A stretch of DNA of 64,000 bases from Theocolax elegans. Taxonomy: Eukaryota > Arthropoda > Insecta > Hymenoptera > Cerocephalidae. A model generated the notes under the pieces. It did no database searches, had not been told where the DNA came from, and saw only the letters and a list, made by a program, of their open reading frames with translations. Position 1 is the stretch's first letter. The number at the start of each line of letters is the position of its first letter. The position numbers and the translations under genes are program-made. Below, piece by piece: positions 1 through 12,835 of this stretch. Location: positions 62,001-126,000 of the forward strand of contig JANSJX010000008.1 in assembly GCA_026168455.1 (NCBI GenBank), in the 5' to 3' direction.

Positions 1-199
1 GAAGTTAATCTGCTTAAGAGGTTAGGGAAAGCGCGAGATATAACCTTACGAAGCATCACGATTTTATTTTCCTCGGTGTAAATCCAGGTACGTACGTGTG
101 GTACACGTATAGAGATACGATAAAAGAAGAGTATATATACATATGCAGAGAATCGCGAAAGTAAAAGCAGGAGGAAAATTCTCGCGCGTGCAGCGTCTT

Positions 200-273
<74 letters not shown>
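200..273. repeat. (CT)n followed by (AT)n microsatellite
   Basis: About 23 nt of CT repeat run directly into about 50 nt of AT repeat, a compound microsatellite. Confidence 0.97.
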
Positions 274-281
<8 letters not shown>

Positions 282-461
282 GGAGTAAAGCTCGAAAGGA
301 TAGCCGAAGGAAAAGGGCCGAGCGTATATTTCGATAGGTAGGTAAGCACTGCACTTCGAAAAGGAAAACCGCTCGGGCAACCACAAACCCATGCATCGGC
401 AAATAGGTCGCCTCGAGCGAACAGCACCCAGGGTTGTTCCGGTTACTGCACGTCAACGGGT

Positions 462-488
462 TTCTCTCTCTCTCTCTCTCTCTCTCTC
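462..488. repeat. (TC)n microsatellite
   Basis: An uninterrupted TC dinucleotide tract. Confidence 0.95.
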
Positions 489-1433
489 GATATATTGCCA
501 GGGCGATCGTACGACCAACAGCATCAACAGCAGGAGGGATTCGCGCGTTAGCCCACTTAAAGGCTGCTTCGGGGACGAATCATCGGTATTGTTCCCCTAT
601 ACACTGGTTGCGTGGATATTGCTTCGCTTCGCTCGGTCTATAGGGCTATTCTTCCGGTGATTGCTGCTGCTGCTGCTCTACCCCCCTCACCCACCTCCTT
701 CAACTATACCACCCCTTTTAACGCGCGGGCCATTTTCGAACAATGTAAGCATCGTTTCTCCATATACCAAATTTCCATATTTCATCAAGTTTATGTTGCC
801 GCGCATTTGTTTATTTATTCTACTGGTATTTCTTAGGCGCCCCCACTCTGTCGTCCCATGTCCCTTGATAATCAAATCTGCAAGAAAGAACGACGATGGT
901 GATGAAACGTTTAACGGCTCCGTTATACGGTTCAATCTTACGCGAAATTGTCGTGTATACGAAGAAAAAAATAACATAGAGATTGGGTCGTACTGGTGGT
1001 GCATATGTATACCGATTCTGGATATTTCATACCGGACGACGACGATTATTTGGACATTTGACTAAAAACAAGTAAATGGAGTATATGTATATATATATTT
1101 ATATATATATGTGTGTCTTTAGGATGTTTAGAGAGAGATAGACGGAGAGGCGATACGTGGATCGACTGTACATGGTGAGAGATAGCATGCGAGTCACGAC
1201 TGACGGGTCTCGTTGTAGAAGGTATATATATAGAACGCTCAGGAATATGGGGGCTTCAGGAGCTTCGATAGTATCGGATATCTGTCGGGAAAACGCTTAC
1301 GAGAATTACCTTCCGTCGACGTCGAGCATGGACCACGGGCTCTAGGACATCTAGTTTGATCGCACCTCGACGAAAGGTTATACGCCTCTGAGATTATACC
1401 TGCACTTGCAATTCCCTCTTTAATCTTTCTTTT

Positions 1434-1439
<6 letters not shown>

Positions 1440-1481
<42 letters not shown>
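1440..1481. repeat. (CT)n microsatellite
   Basis: About 42 nt of uninterrupted CT repeat. Confidence 0.97.
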
Positions 1482-1482
<1 letters not shown>

Positions 1483-2253
1483 ATACCGAATTTTTATTAC
1501 GATTCTCCTATTTGATTGCTAAGAACATTATTCCACCCGCGAATTTTCTATGTGTTGTACGTATTTTTTTTATTTTCGGCATTTTGCAGCGTTTACAGAG
1601 ACGAATTAAATATTTTTACGCTCCGGGAGGTAGGAAAAGTAGCGTACCGTTCGTATTTAGCGAGCAAATATTGATGCGCCCGCCCGGTCGATATTTTATT
1701 AAATTTACTTTATACCCGCAGACGCAAACCAAACACCGCAAAAGTTCCAAAGTGTCCGTACATATACATATATATAATAATAATTGCAAAAGCATACTTG
1801 CCGCGCGTATACGCGAGACCTCGAAAATCCTGAAAACAAACATTGAATTTGATGAAAAGATGTAAAAGAGAGAGAGAGAGAGAGAAAAAAATGCCAACGC
1901 TTAACGAGGGATAGACGCATATACTTAGAAGAAAAAAAAAATTAGCATTCGGAAAAGCCGTTGGTTTACTATTTAATTTCCTCTTGTCGACTAGTGTAAT
2001 CCGCGCTACCGCAACTTGGATTCGCAATTTCATTTTCATCGCGCATATATATATATGTGTATGTGCACGCGCGGAGGAGATTCTCCCATATATATATATA
2101 TACGTAGGCGTAAACGCACCGCCGTTAGCTTTCTCCTCGCGTCTCTGTTGTTCTTCCTCTCTTTCTCTCTCGCTTTCTGGTTACCTACCTGGCTCTCTCC
2201 CCACCTAGGCTTTCATTTTCATTAATTCTCAGCCTTTCTTCTCGCTCGCGCAG

Positions 2254-2371
2254 GTACATGTATAATACTGTGCAATTGCTCCTTTTTCGCTCTGCGGATC
2301 CACGCGGTGTGTATACTACATCCGAGTATCTCGGAAAATTCGTTACATACTACGAAACCGAGATATGGTGA
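2254..2371 (+). other. possible small exon or ORF behind an acceptor-like site
   Basis: A pyrimidine-rich run at 2226-2250 ends in CGCAG at 2253, a fair 3' splice-site match. The frame behind it opens with ATG at 2258 and runs 37 codons to TGA at 2369-2371. The peptide is not recognised (it contains YTTSEYLGKFVTYYETEIW). The sequence after the AG reads GTACAT, so the site could also be a very weak AG|GT ratchet. Alternatively a donor-like GTGAAC lies at 2368. No partner exon was found, and chance is a serious alternative. Confidence 0.13.
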
Positions 2372-2499
2372 ACCCCACCGCCAACACCATCATTTTTTTA
2401 TAGATATAAGTATATATATTTTGGTTATAAAATTAAGTGAAGTTTGTTACAACTGCTTTTTTGTGCATTGTTCAATTTAACATATTGGATCACGTAAAC

Positions 2500-2575
2500 G
2501 ATAAAGTAGCTCGGTCGGTAGAGCGAAAGATTTCGGAGTAGAAAGTAAGAGGTTCAAATCTTCGGAGAGATATTT
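2500..2575 (+). pseudogene. tRNA-like sequence (SINE head or tRNA pseudogene)
   Basis: An A-box-like TAGCTCGGTCGGTAGAGC at 2507-2524 forms a GCTC/GAGC D-stem. A B-box-like GGTTCAAATCT lies at 2551-2561, with four T-stem pairs around TTCAAAT. The presumed acceptor ends do not pair and the anticodon arm is poor, so a working tRNA is unlikely. It could be the Pol III promoter of a degenerate SINE. The AT-rich sequence behind it shows no clear tail. Confidence 0.6.
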
Positions 2576-5423
2576 TACCTTTTTTGTTTTTTCTTTATAA
2601 GTATTTAAATAAATCAAATCCCATAATTTTGCAATTAAAATTGACAATTTTTTAATAAAATTTAAATAATTTTAATTATGAAACCTAACAAAATTGAGAA
2701 TTCTGCTTATTAAGGAGATGTGAAATTATAATAATTAGAAACCTAATTTATTTTTTAATTAACAATCGGTAGATTTTTTCAAAATATTTGTCTGTAACGC
2801 ACTTCTACTTACTTTGAAATAGTATGATTTCCTTTTAAATTTTTATCACTAAATCATCGAGATTTTCGTCCAGCCGCAAGAATCAATTTATTACCTAATA
2901 GTTACTGACGAAAAGTGGTTATTAATTTATAATTAATATAAAATTAATTATTGCAAAAAAATCTTTCTGTCAGCTTCTTCTATATTACTCAAGTGTCACA
3001 TATGAATTTTTCCAGATTTTCAGTACAATAATTACAGACAATTTTTGAGTATTATTAAAAGTAGATTCCTGTAATTTGACTATTACATCTCCTTTACCCA
3101 CGATTTTTACACGATTTTGTCAATATTTTGCAAACAAATAATTTGCCATGATTTTCCCATAAATTTTTTATCTACGCGGATTGGTACCGAAACGTTCGTC
3201 AATTCTCCTCGCCAAGGAAATCGCGACGACTACCTCTTTTTTCGCGCTCGGAGCTAAAAATTCTACCCTTGTCGGTTTAGTCGCTAAACGGCTACGGTGC
3301 TTGATAATTCTTACAGTAAATATTAATTTTATACCATACATCTCGAACAGCGTGTTTTTTTTGCACATTGTCGCGTAACCTTCAATTACGTTTTTTTTTT
3401 GTTTTTGTTATCTTCGTACAAATTACATCGTGGTTGCGCGATTTCCTCGAAAGAAATATTGTTTTTAATTAAATTTTCGTGGGTACAGCGGTCGTACCTC
3501 CTTGTGCATCGCGTTTCTTTTACTCCGGTGCGCAACGCGCAAGGGCATATATATATATATATATATATATTTAGTTTCACTCGGGAGTAAAATTTTATTC
3601 CTTATGTATATTAATTTAAAATTTGAAACGCTGCGGGATTCCACCACCGCGCGAGCTTGTCGGATTTTTAAGTAGCTCTACTTTTCTAAATACGATGGCG
3701 GTGACGTTGTCAAAATTAATTTCCGCAAACGCATATAGAGTTCATATAAAAATTAAAATACATCATTTGTGTATTTAGCGTTGATCATTTTCCCTCGACT
3801 ACACACGTTGTGGGAGGGCCGTTTGCAAACCGAAGTTATTGGGAAATGTACATAAGAAAACGTTAAATATGCAGTGACACACCACGACGCGATATTAGGC
3901 AACAAGTGCATAGCCTTCGATGTATAGCGAAGTTTTTTTTTTTAAACCGCGACCGAGACGAAACGGTTAGACGCGAAACCGCCAACTCCAGTGGCATTAC
4001 AGTGTCGTTGAAAATGTGCGGAGGTTAAAATCGCGTTTGTAATACTTGGTCCTATACCAGAAACCATGAGGGGGTAGTAGTAGAGTAGCAACGTGGGTTC
4101 GCTAAACCGAATTACGCGGATCGGAGTTCCGCATCCTGCGGTGTACATACACCGTCCAGAGAGGTCGTCTCCTCACTCCCCTCTCCAATTTGCACAGATA
4201 AAAAATTGAACGTTCGACATTTTTACCCGAGTGTTCGGACACGCGTTTTCGCTGATGCGGATGAATTATAAATACGGGTTGATTCCAAGATGAAGCCACT
4301 GCGAACGAAATTTCGATCCGCGCGCTTCGGTAACGTTGTTGATCAAATTCGTCAAATTGACGGGAATGTGCTTTCGTTGATTTTTTTTCATGTATATATA
4401 CGCGTTACGTGGACGAGACAATTATTTATTAATGATCAAAGGTCGACCGGAAAAAGTTTTTACATCTCGTATATATCGCATTGCAAATACTGACAAAATT
4501 ATGAATTCCGTTTAAATCCCTTGACAAACATGTATATATATATGCACGTAACATAATGCACATCGAAACCTGTACTTTAAGCACTTTTTTTCAAAAGGTC
4601 GGTATACAATAGCTCGTTCGCCGTATGTAACAGGGAGAAAATTGCTTAATAAGCACGTTCTTGACGCTGTATCCGCATTAGCGTTATATTGTGTGTGTGT
4701 ATATATGTGTAGTTTCCACTAAAGAAAATAGCTTGATCGAGGGTGGTCTTAGATCGAAAAATATGCACCTATATATATATATATATATACACGTATGTGA
4801 ATATGACGACGAATCCGAGTGTCTTATTTGACTTTTGGTTGAATGAAGCGGGGGGGGGGGGGGGAATCAGATAGTGACGCGCATCGAAACGCAGGATTAG
4901 CGCGCAGCCCGATTAGCACGCATCGCGTTTGCCAAGGAGGTTAGATTTCACGGTACGGTTGATCTGCCTTATCTCCCTCTTTCTCTCTCGCGGTTGATCG
5001 GTCTTGTTATCATGAGCTTGTCGACGCGTAAACACCTACGCGCGTATCTCCTCGATTCCCTTTTCCTGCACGAGCTTTCTTGGTCTTTCTATCTTTAGCT
5101 CATGCGTTTGCGTAAACTTGCGGTTTATTAAATTAATTATAAATATAAATATGTACATATGATTAAAGCTAATCAATTGATGGCGATACCGTTAAATATT
5201 ATTCAGTATTATTCAGTTTTGCAGTATGATAAATATCGTTCCACTTGTTACAAATAGAATAATATTCCCTTTATTTTATAAATCTATTTTTCACTCTGAT
5301 CATTTGAAAAGTCTACTTTATCAACCGCTGCGAATGGAGTGAAATTGTATTTTTTTCCTTCGATCATTTTACTCCCCGTAGATCCGTTTTATTCATCGTA
5401 GACTTACTTTTTTGTTTTTAATA
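2576..5423. other. non-coding stretch
   Basis: 2576-3170 is AT-rich unique sequence. 3180-4500 is more CpG-rich, with several 60-70-codon frames on both strands that look like chance. A (TA)n tract lies near 3546-3571 and another near 4770-4790. An acceptor-like pyrimidine tract ending TTTAG lies at 5080-5098, with no coding frame behind it that I can support. Confidence 0.55.
4850..4864. repeat. poly-G run
   Basis: About 15 consecutive G on the + strand. Such runs are often length-uncertain in assemblies. Confidence 0.9.
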
Positions 5424-5652
5424 CTTACAAGGAGAGGCCACACCCTCTGGGAAACAGATTTTTGCCAAACCCTAGGATATGATTTCTATTATAAAAATTT
5501 GAAGAAACCAGGAGTTTTAGAGCCCAATGCTTTTTTTTTACAATAGAATAATGAAAAATGTCACCGAAAAAACCCTTGAATTTGATCACTTACTTCAATT
5601 TTAAAAGAAAGCTGAGATCGAGTAGATACGTTTTGAATAAAAGAAGCTCATC

Positions 5653-5789
5653 TTAATTTGGTCGAAAGTTATGGAAGAAATAAGAATTAGGCGAAATTTT
5701 GGCCTAAAGAAATCATCATATTGTAATGCTAAATTTTCGATAAAAGTTCGCCTAATTCTTATTTCTTCCATAACTTTTGACCAAATTAA
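5653..5789. repeat. internal hairpin of foldback copy 1
   Basis: The arm TTAATTTGGTCGAAAGTTAT and the following AAGAAATAAGAATTAGGCGAA return in inverse at 5735-5789. The stem is about 48 bp around a loop of roughly 35 nt. Confidence 0.8.
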
Positions 5790-5792
5790 GGT

Positions 5793-6348
5793 CCCTAGTA
5801 GAAATGATAATATTTAAAATGTGCTGGTTCGGTAGAAACAACGTAAGAAAAGTAGGTAGGACATGGGTAGGATGAAACGTTTTTTCTCGTTGTTTTCACG
5901 CATTTAATGGAATGGAAATAACCTCTAAATTTGTTTAACAGCAGTTTCTCGGTTCAATTGGACTCTAATCTCTGCAAATATTCTTTTATTCTATTGCTTT
6001 TCTACATTTATACACGAATTTCGATCATTTTCTAGCAAATAATTCCTCATTTCCGAGATATTTTGAGTTTTACTAATTTTTTCAAAATTTCACCAAAAGC
6101 GTTATTAATGCGTCTTTCATAGCCCGGAACGAGTCACTAATCTTACCAAGCGAAAACTATTTTTTATGCTCGAAAATGCCTTGTTCAGGCGTAACATTTC
6201 TAGAAACAATTGAAGCCAAAGCATTTAATGCGCCAAAACAACGAGAAAAATCGTTTCCTAAATGCCTGAAAACTGATTCCATTTTTCACGCATTTCAATG
6301 CAAACAACCTATTTACTACCTCGAAAATCTTTTCGATTTCTACTAGGG
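5793..6348. mobile_element. nested element with CCCTAGTAGAAAT ends
   Basis: The ends are exact inverted repeats, CCCTAGTAGAAAT and ATTTCTACTAGGG. A subterminal inverted block is built on TTTTTCTCGTTGTTTT and CGCATTTAATG (near 5880-5910 and again inverted near 6225-6260). It interrupts the foldback element after AAATTAAG. GT lies on both sides, a possible 2-bp target duplication. No coding capacity was seen. Similar ends occur at 21109-22183 and partly at 7029-7164. Confidence 0.75.
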
Positions 6349-6817
6349 GTATTTGAGCTTTGTTTTCAAAACGTATCTACTCGATCTCATCTTTTTTTTT
6401 AAACTTAAGTTTGAATGTACATCTTTAATTGTTTCCGAGTTGTAAACGATCAAATTTAAGAGTTTTTTCAGCGAGATTTTTCATTATTTGGTTATATCTA
6501 TCGTAAAAAAAGGAATTAAAACTCCGGGTTTCTTCATATTTTTATAGTAGAAATCTTATCCTAGAGTTTGGTAAGGATCCTTTTCCCAGAGGGTGTGGCC
6601 TCTTCTTGTTAGTAAAGACTTTTTCTACAAATATAAAATATAATTTATTATATTAAATTAAGTATATTAAAAAATTTTTTAATATTGAAAACATTTAAAA
6701 ACTAAAAAAAAATTGTTATTGCAAAAAGTGACTTTTCAAATGATCAGGGTAAAAAATTTTATATGCACTTAGGGAGTAAAAGGTGATTATTCCCTTATGG
6801 ATGAATAACTCGCTAAA

Positions 6818-6906
6818 GTTCGGACAGTAACCAGTAATTAGGCCTCGTGGTTAGGCCTAGAGACTGGGAACTTGCGGATCCTCGGTTCGAGTCCCGGCGT
6901 CCGAAC
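6818..6906 (+). pseudogene. tRNA-like sequence with an 8-bp end pairing
   Basis: GTTCGGAC at 6818-6825 is exactly complementary to GTCCGAAC at 6899-6906. A D-arm-like hairpin TAGGCC/GGCCTA flanks TCGTGGTTA. A B-box GGTTCGAGTCCC lies at 6884-6895, with a T-arm mismatch in the middle pair. The D-arm sits about 13 nt too far from the 5' end for a normal tRNA, so it is a tRNA-derived sequence or a tRNA carrying a small insertion. I cannot assign an amino acid. Confidence 0.6.
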
Positions 6907-7028
6907 AATTTTTTATTCGGTCCTCTCCTATCACCTTCTCATACGCAACAATATTGATGAATACACGGAGATAAAATTTTCTATATTTTTTCTTCAAATA
7001 TACAGTAAAAATTACTAAACTAATAATC

Positions 7029-7164
7029 AAAAGTAGAAATGAAAACGAGTTTTAAAGTATAAACTAGGCATTTCTAAAAAATCGATAGAAAATGGCTAGT
7101 TATGACCTAAAACATGGCTATTTCTAACCTCAAACCATTTAAAATTGCCATATTTCTACTAGGG
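7029..7164. repeat. short partial element with CCCTAGTAGAAAT-type ends
   Basis: The right end, ATTTCTACTAGGG, matches the family at 5793-6348. The left end keeps only AAGTAGAAATG. Inside, TTTTAAA and TGGCTAGTTATGACC/GGCTATTTCTAACC blocks are weakly repeated. Confidence 0.35.
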
Positions 7165-10100
7165 GGGACACTGTCAAGCTATTGGAAAAATTACTATTGA
7201 GTATAGTAAATTTAAAATTTGGTAACGAATACTGAAATCTGTTAAATCTAAAAATGTATGTTTTGATCACATATCTTGATGATTACATTATATTAATGCA
7301 TTCACAGTAGACACGCTATAACTTAACCTAATAGTTTCTTGATTTGGTTTGCTTCTCGTTGACCATTTGATAATTGCACTGCAGTGATGGTCGCCACCTA
7401 TATCGTCGTATGGTATATACTATTCAGCTCGATAAGCCACAATTCAACGTAATGAAAACTCGTGCTTCCAAGGGGGATATTCACCATACCGTTCTGTAAA
7501 CATTTTACATACTTTATTATAAAAAATATATTAAAAAAATATCAAATAATATTTACTATACGCATAGTAATTTTACTTTACGTATAGCATCGATTACAAA
7601 AAGTACAGGCAAAATCTACGTATAATATTGAGAGTCCGTTCCTGGATCTCCTTACAACATGTTAAAATTTATATCAAAAAATTTTTCTCCGTATAGATAT
7701 GTAAATGGTGTTCGTTATATACGAAACGTATTTTCGTACTGCATCATCACCAAAATTAGGTGAACGTTGAAGAAGGAACTTTTGTTCAAAAGATCGGCGG
7801 CGCATCCACTCAGATTTTCTCGTAGATGGATTTCCGTGCATGCAGGAAAGCAGTGCTACCGCGGCCCAGGTATAGAGAGTGAGACTCGCAATAGCAGAAA
7901 AGCACGCTTACAACTTCCCCTTTCGAGTTCCCTTTGTTTCTTCCGGTGTTTCTCGTTCGCGAGAGATTGGTCTATCGTAAACTATACGAAGCGGACGAGG
8001 TTTCCTCGGTTAATCCGCCTCTAGTCTAGTATTAGGAATTTCCCTCGCGAAACTACCTTCTTCTTCTTCTTCTTTTTTTTTATTCTTCTTCTTTTCTCAA
8101 CGCAGACGTTTTCCTACACGTTTACCTTTTTTTACGCGATATTCTTCCCTCGGTGTTTTCATCGTTCAGACGACAACGCGCGTACTGCTGACACTAAGCT
8201 TTTTCACGACTTTTAGCGCGTCTCTCTATGGGTGCGACAAACAAAAAAGAAAAGCAGTCGCGGGGGAAAAAAAAACACGCTGCGTGGCGGAACGTTTATA
8301 GCACGCGGTCTCTCTCTCTTCGTAATCACATTGTTGCCTCTATCGAGTTATTTGATCGGCTTACCCATACTATAGTTTTTTGTCGCGGTAGTCGATCGTT
8401 TAGGCACCTCGTCAGTGTTTGCTGGTTTTTCTTTTTATATATTTGTATACTTTTATCACAGTCATCGAGACACGACGTTTCAATTTATTAGGCTAAATAT
8501 TTGTAAAGCTTATCGATTTGAGAGACAGAGGTTACGTTTAGAAAAAAGTTACAGAATCCCGATCGATCACTGAGCCTCCTCGTCGAAACTAATTTCCGCT
8601 TGGAATCTTCGGTACATGGCCGATCTCGTTCGCGAAAAGGCAAACACCTACCGAGTGAAAAAGTTAAGTTGCGGTTACTTTTCGAGAACGTGATTTCAAA
8701 TTCAAAGTGTCGAGATGACCTCTGAATGTTTGGTAGAGGTAACGGAGCTACCGACCGGTCGATTCGCTTGCTTTACCTCGAACAATGCGCGCATCCATGC
8801 GGCCCTTTTGTCTCTCTGGGTCCCCATATCTTTGGTTAAACCAATCTTCCTCCCCTCTCCCTTTCTCTTGAGGTATACCTTGCCGGTCTCCTCCGACACG
8901 CCGCAATGGAGACCGAGTGTAATATCTTTGTTCAGGAAAGTGGATTTACATCGAGAGATCTCGAGAATTCTCGTAAAGGTATTGTTTATTCCGTTGATTT
9001 TCAACCGATTTCTCGTACGATTGTATATTCTTCCTGAAAAAATATATATTATCAAGTGTCCGATCGATTCTTGTTATTAATTGTTCGTCGACGAGGAGTA
9101 TAAAAATCGTTCACGATAACACGTGCAGTTCACATCATATACCGTTGTAAATCACATTTCGTACACAATGCGATAGGTAGCATTTACTTAAATCACCTAG
9201 ACCGACACGTAGGAAGATAAAACGTGCATAAAATAAAAAGCTCGCGAGAGAGAGAAGAAGGATCCGTAAAAGCGATATTTCTCTCGAGACGTAAACCGAT
9301 CGGTTCGTCCAATTTTTTTTTACTCCTCTTTTTTTTCCTAAACGCGTCGAATGGGACATTTAGCGATGCTCCTCCATCTTCCGACCCGGATCAGCGTTAC
9401 ATCATAGTATGGTCGGCGCAAACCAACACGCTTCTATATATGTATACACGAGAAACACTTCTCGTTTGTATCGATTTTTTTTTCGAGAGAGAAAGAAAGA
9501 AAATCGACTTTGCAATTTTTTTTTCTACTCGGGCTTCCTTTACGGACTCGAAGGGATGGTAGAAAGGATCGAACTGTATATGTGCGCTCTGTTCCCTTTA
9601 TTAACTCCTCCGGCAAAAGGGAGTTTCGAGTTGCACACTAAGGTTCCGGTTCTCGAGACACTTTGGGATTCGAGTATAAAGCAAATCGTTTCTCGATACG
9701 GATCTTACCTTGGTTTATACTTCGGAGCCGTTGTTTCTTGCCGATTTTCGGTTACGTCGTCGTATAGGAGAGATATCGAACTATCCCGTACTATCGACCA
9801 AACTCTGTGGGATTATTCACTGTACGTACGTGTGTTTGTGTATACGAGTATCGCTCGACCTGTACGAGAAACTCGTTTACCCGATTGCCTAACTTGGTGC
9901 ACGTCTATATATTTTTTTTTCCAACGTTCTGCTCTGTTTACTTGCTTTTCGGTATATTAGGTTAGTCTAGATGATCGTTGCGCGACCTATTCGATGAACT
10001 GTGTGTGCCTACATTATGTAGTTTTTCTTTGTTAAGTCAAGCAAACGGAACGTTTAAGATATAGCGATATTGTAATTAAAAAATCATTAACTTGTGCAAT

Positions 10101-10491
10101 ATTTTCACACCGAGAATTTTTACTATATAACTTGTGCTATACTATATGTAACTTATATAAATCACGGTGGAACGATCTATTGACAGTAGGAACAATAATT
10201 TAATTTAAATTTACAACGTTTAAATGTACGGATTGCACAGTAAGTAAATTTGTATAGCGTTTTCTTATTGTTAACGGTTTTCATAATTCTCACGTTCATC
10301 GAGGTATATGTACACATTTCATGCTCCAGTTCGATTTCCAATGAGCCGATGAAGTTTCCGAGCGACTGAATCATCATCGAAGAATATCTTCTCGTGCAAA
10401 TGAGTTTTCTCGAACGAATAAGGGTACATAAACAAGATCGCGTGGTCTTCGTTGTTCCTAAGTTCTTTTTTTACCTTCAAATTCACAAACT
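7165..10491. other. non-coding stretch with CpG-rich segment
   Basis: 7770-9960 is CpG-rich and carries several open frames of 80-183 codons on both strands. The longest, 9409-9960 (+), is rich in F, S, R and Y, passes poly-T runs and shows no domain. 8715-9080 (+) is mirrored by an equally long antisense frame. No splice or start context lets me call a gene. 9960-10490 is AT-rich and empty. Confidence 0.5.
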
Positions 10492-11126
10492 AACAAGGAG
10501 AGCGTCACATCGCTGGAAAACGGATCCTTTTCAAATTGTAGGATATGATTACTATTATAACAAATACGAATAATTTCGGGATTTTAAACTGTAACACTCT
10601 TTTTTACGATAAATATAAGCAAACAATGAAAATTTTCGCCAAAACAACCCTTGAATTTGACCGATTATAACTCGGAAACAAACAAAGACAGATATTCAAA
10701 CCTAAGTTCAGAAAAAAAAGCTGAGATCGAGTTGATTGGATTTAAAAAAGTGGAGGCTCAAATATCTTGATTTGGTCGAAAGCTATGAAAGAAAAATGAA
10801 TTTAACGATATTTTGGTGACAATTTTGAATTTAAAAATTTACTGATTTTTCAGGCCAAATTCTCTTTGTATAATTTTTTTTCCATAACTTTAGAGTAAAT
10901 CAAGATATTTGACCTTCTATTTTTTTTAAATCCAATCTACTCGATCAAATTTTTTCTGAACTTAAGTTTCAGTATTTGTCTTTATTTGTTTTTGAGTTAT
11001 AAGTGATCAAAGTAATGATTTTTTAGATAGAGTTTAAAACTCTGGATTTCTTTATATTTTCGTAGTAGTAAACCTCCTAAAGTTTGGTGAAGATCCGTTT
11101 CCCGGAGATGTGACACTCTTCTGGTA
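10492..11126. mobile_element. foldback element, copy 2
   Basis: Inverted ends share GTCACATC, GGAAACGGATC and the ATTACTAT/TAGTAGTAAAC block with the opposite end. Internally AGCTGAGATCGAGTTGATTGG pairs with CCAATCTACTCGATCAAATT. It is the same family as 5424-6612 and diverged from it. It lacks the nested insertion, so it shows the empty-site arrangement. No coding sequence was seen. Confidence 0.72.
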
Positions 11127-11308
11127 AGTTGAGAAAAAAATTGGTACCATCGATTCATCTCGTTGACAGGAACAATAGTGAATTCCGATCGCTTCGCCGA
11201 TCCAAATGCGTGAAATATACAAACGGCATTTGTCCTCGAGTTATAACCGCAAGATTAATTCTCGATCGGTATACATCACCGTTGATCTCATCGCATCTTA
11301 AACCTGGA

Positions 11309-11490
11309 TTATAATTGAAAAAAAATCAATTCAATATTAACAATTAATAATTCTCTTCATAACAATTGAAATCGTTTCTTAATTTTTTAAGGGGACCAAC
11401 CAGTGTTATAATTGAAAAAAAAAATCATTTCAATATTAACAATTAATCTTTCTTTTTCATAACAATTAAAATCGTTTCTTAATTTTTTAA
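11309..11490. repeat. two-copy tandem repeat of about 82-85 bp
   Basis: Units at 11309-11390 and 11406-11490 both start TTATAATTGAAAAAAAA and end CGTTTCTTAATTTTTTAA. They are separated by 15 nt (GGGGACCAACCAGTG). Identity is high with a few substitutions. Confidence 0.88.
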
Positions 11491-12577
11491 CCAAATTATA
11501 TTATTATCAACATTTATTTAAAATTTTTTGGCCAATTTATGTGTTATACTCAACTATTTTAATTAATTGTAAGATTTTTTTTCCACAATAGACTTACCGC
11601 AGCATATCTTCACCGAACCACTTCATCGAATAAGCTAAAATCTTATTTGTAGTGTGAAAACATGATTTTTTCAAAACCCTTAAATTTATTCATAACTCTT
11701 AAATAATATTTAAAATACGTAAGAAATAACATTTTTTCAATGTGAAAGAAAAAAAAAGAAAATTACAAGTCAGTCAGTAAAAATTACAAGAAACTTGACA
11801 AATTCATTATTTTACTGTGATTTGCAAGATTTACAAAAAATATCTGTCATATAAAAGTGTAAACGCAACGAAGGTATATCGCGCGCGTTACCCGCGTAAT
11901 CTTTAGCCCCGACGAGCAGGAGCAGCACAGCACATTTGCTATCCCTCCTTTGTTCATCGGCGTCTCGTCTCGTTTGCGCAGGAGTATCACCTTAAACCCG
12001 TCTATACCGTCAACGAGCTCTTTCCTACCGGATGAAGACGTTCCGAAACAGTTTACGAGATGCGTCCGCGCAAATCTGTAGCGCGTGCCGTTCCATAATG
12101 TGCTCGATCCTCTCTCTCTCTCTCTCTCTCTTCGTGGGAGGTACAACGGTGTGCTGATAACATTATTTACGTATAGCAAACTCTCCTTTAGATCCGGATG
12201 ACCGAAGTACATATATATATATAACCTCCAGACACATTACTAAACGCACATTCTATTTAATATTACAAATATATGTAAACTGCAGCATCTTCTTTCTTAT
12301 TAATAATATATGAATATTTATTCTTGTTGCATTGAACACGCCGATATAACAAGGACGCAATGTATGCTAATCGATTGAATAATTTATATATCAGCTTCTT
12401 ATTTGTGTACAACAAGCAGCTTCAACGATTTCATTGCAAACAATTGTAATAGTTTTCAAATTTGTAAAGATAAAATACACTTGATCGGAGTATAATTTAA
12501 TTGAACTGTTTCTACGGAACAGAGTAAATTTCATTTATAATTTACAGATTAGATTAAATATATGAAGTTCGTACGTA

Positions 12578-12835
12578 CACCAAGAAAAATAGTATAATAA
12601 AAATGACTGTACATATATATATTGTTATTTAAGTAACGTAGTGAAATATTTGGATTGTCGTAATTTGTTACTATATATTTTATAGTATAAAAATTCATCT
12701 ATCTACGGTAATTTTCATTAGTACTTACAAAAATTACTATAAAATGTATTAAATATTGCGATAATCCCAAGTACATGTTTATAAGTTTACTGTAACAATT
12801 ATAATACTTTTTAATACATAATTTTCTTCACAGTG
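12578..12835. mobile_element. possible short element with CAC..AAGAAAAAT ends
   Basis: The left end, CACCAAGAAAAATAGTATAAT, and the right end, ATTTTCTTCACAGTG, are imperfect inverses. They resemble the CACTGAGAAAAA family at 52494-52773. The interior is AT-rich and rich in TTACTATA-like blocks, as in that family. Confidence 0.35.

Larger units (their letters stand above)
1..2250. other. non-coding stretch, microsatellite-rich
   Basis: No gene is supported here. The stretch holds CT/TA dinucleotide runs, a CTG-like run near 661-675 and mixed CpG-containing sequence. Open frames of 60-134 codons occur on both strands, but they run through simple repeats, overlap antisense and lack recognisable domains or convincing splice borders. 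Confidence 0.6.
5424..6612. mobile_element. foldback element, copy 1 (AAGGAGAGG ends)
   Basis: The left end (5424-5520) and the right end (about 6515-6612) are inverted copies. Shared blocks are AGGCCACACCCTCTGGGAAA, the TAGGATATGATTTCTA-type block, and GAAGAAACC-GGAGTTTTA. A second layer, CGTTTTGAATA at 5632 against TCAAAACGTATCTACTCG at 6366, continues the inversion inward. No transposase frame is present, so the element is non-autonomous. The interior holds an extra hairpin (5653-5789) and a separate inserted element (5793-6348). A diverged relative lies at 10492-11126 without that insertion. Confidence 0.8.

Noticed and set aside
143..456. Open frames of 64-130 codons in three frames
   Set aside because: They translate (CT)n and (AT)n microsatellites into SLSLSL, YIYIYI and RERERE runs.
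9409..9960. 183-codon + frame, one of the longest in the window
   Set aside because: No domain, several F-runs from poly-T, no splice or start context. Overlapping frames are also open.
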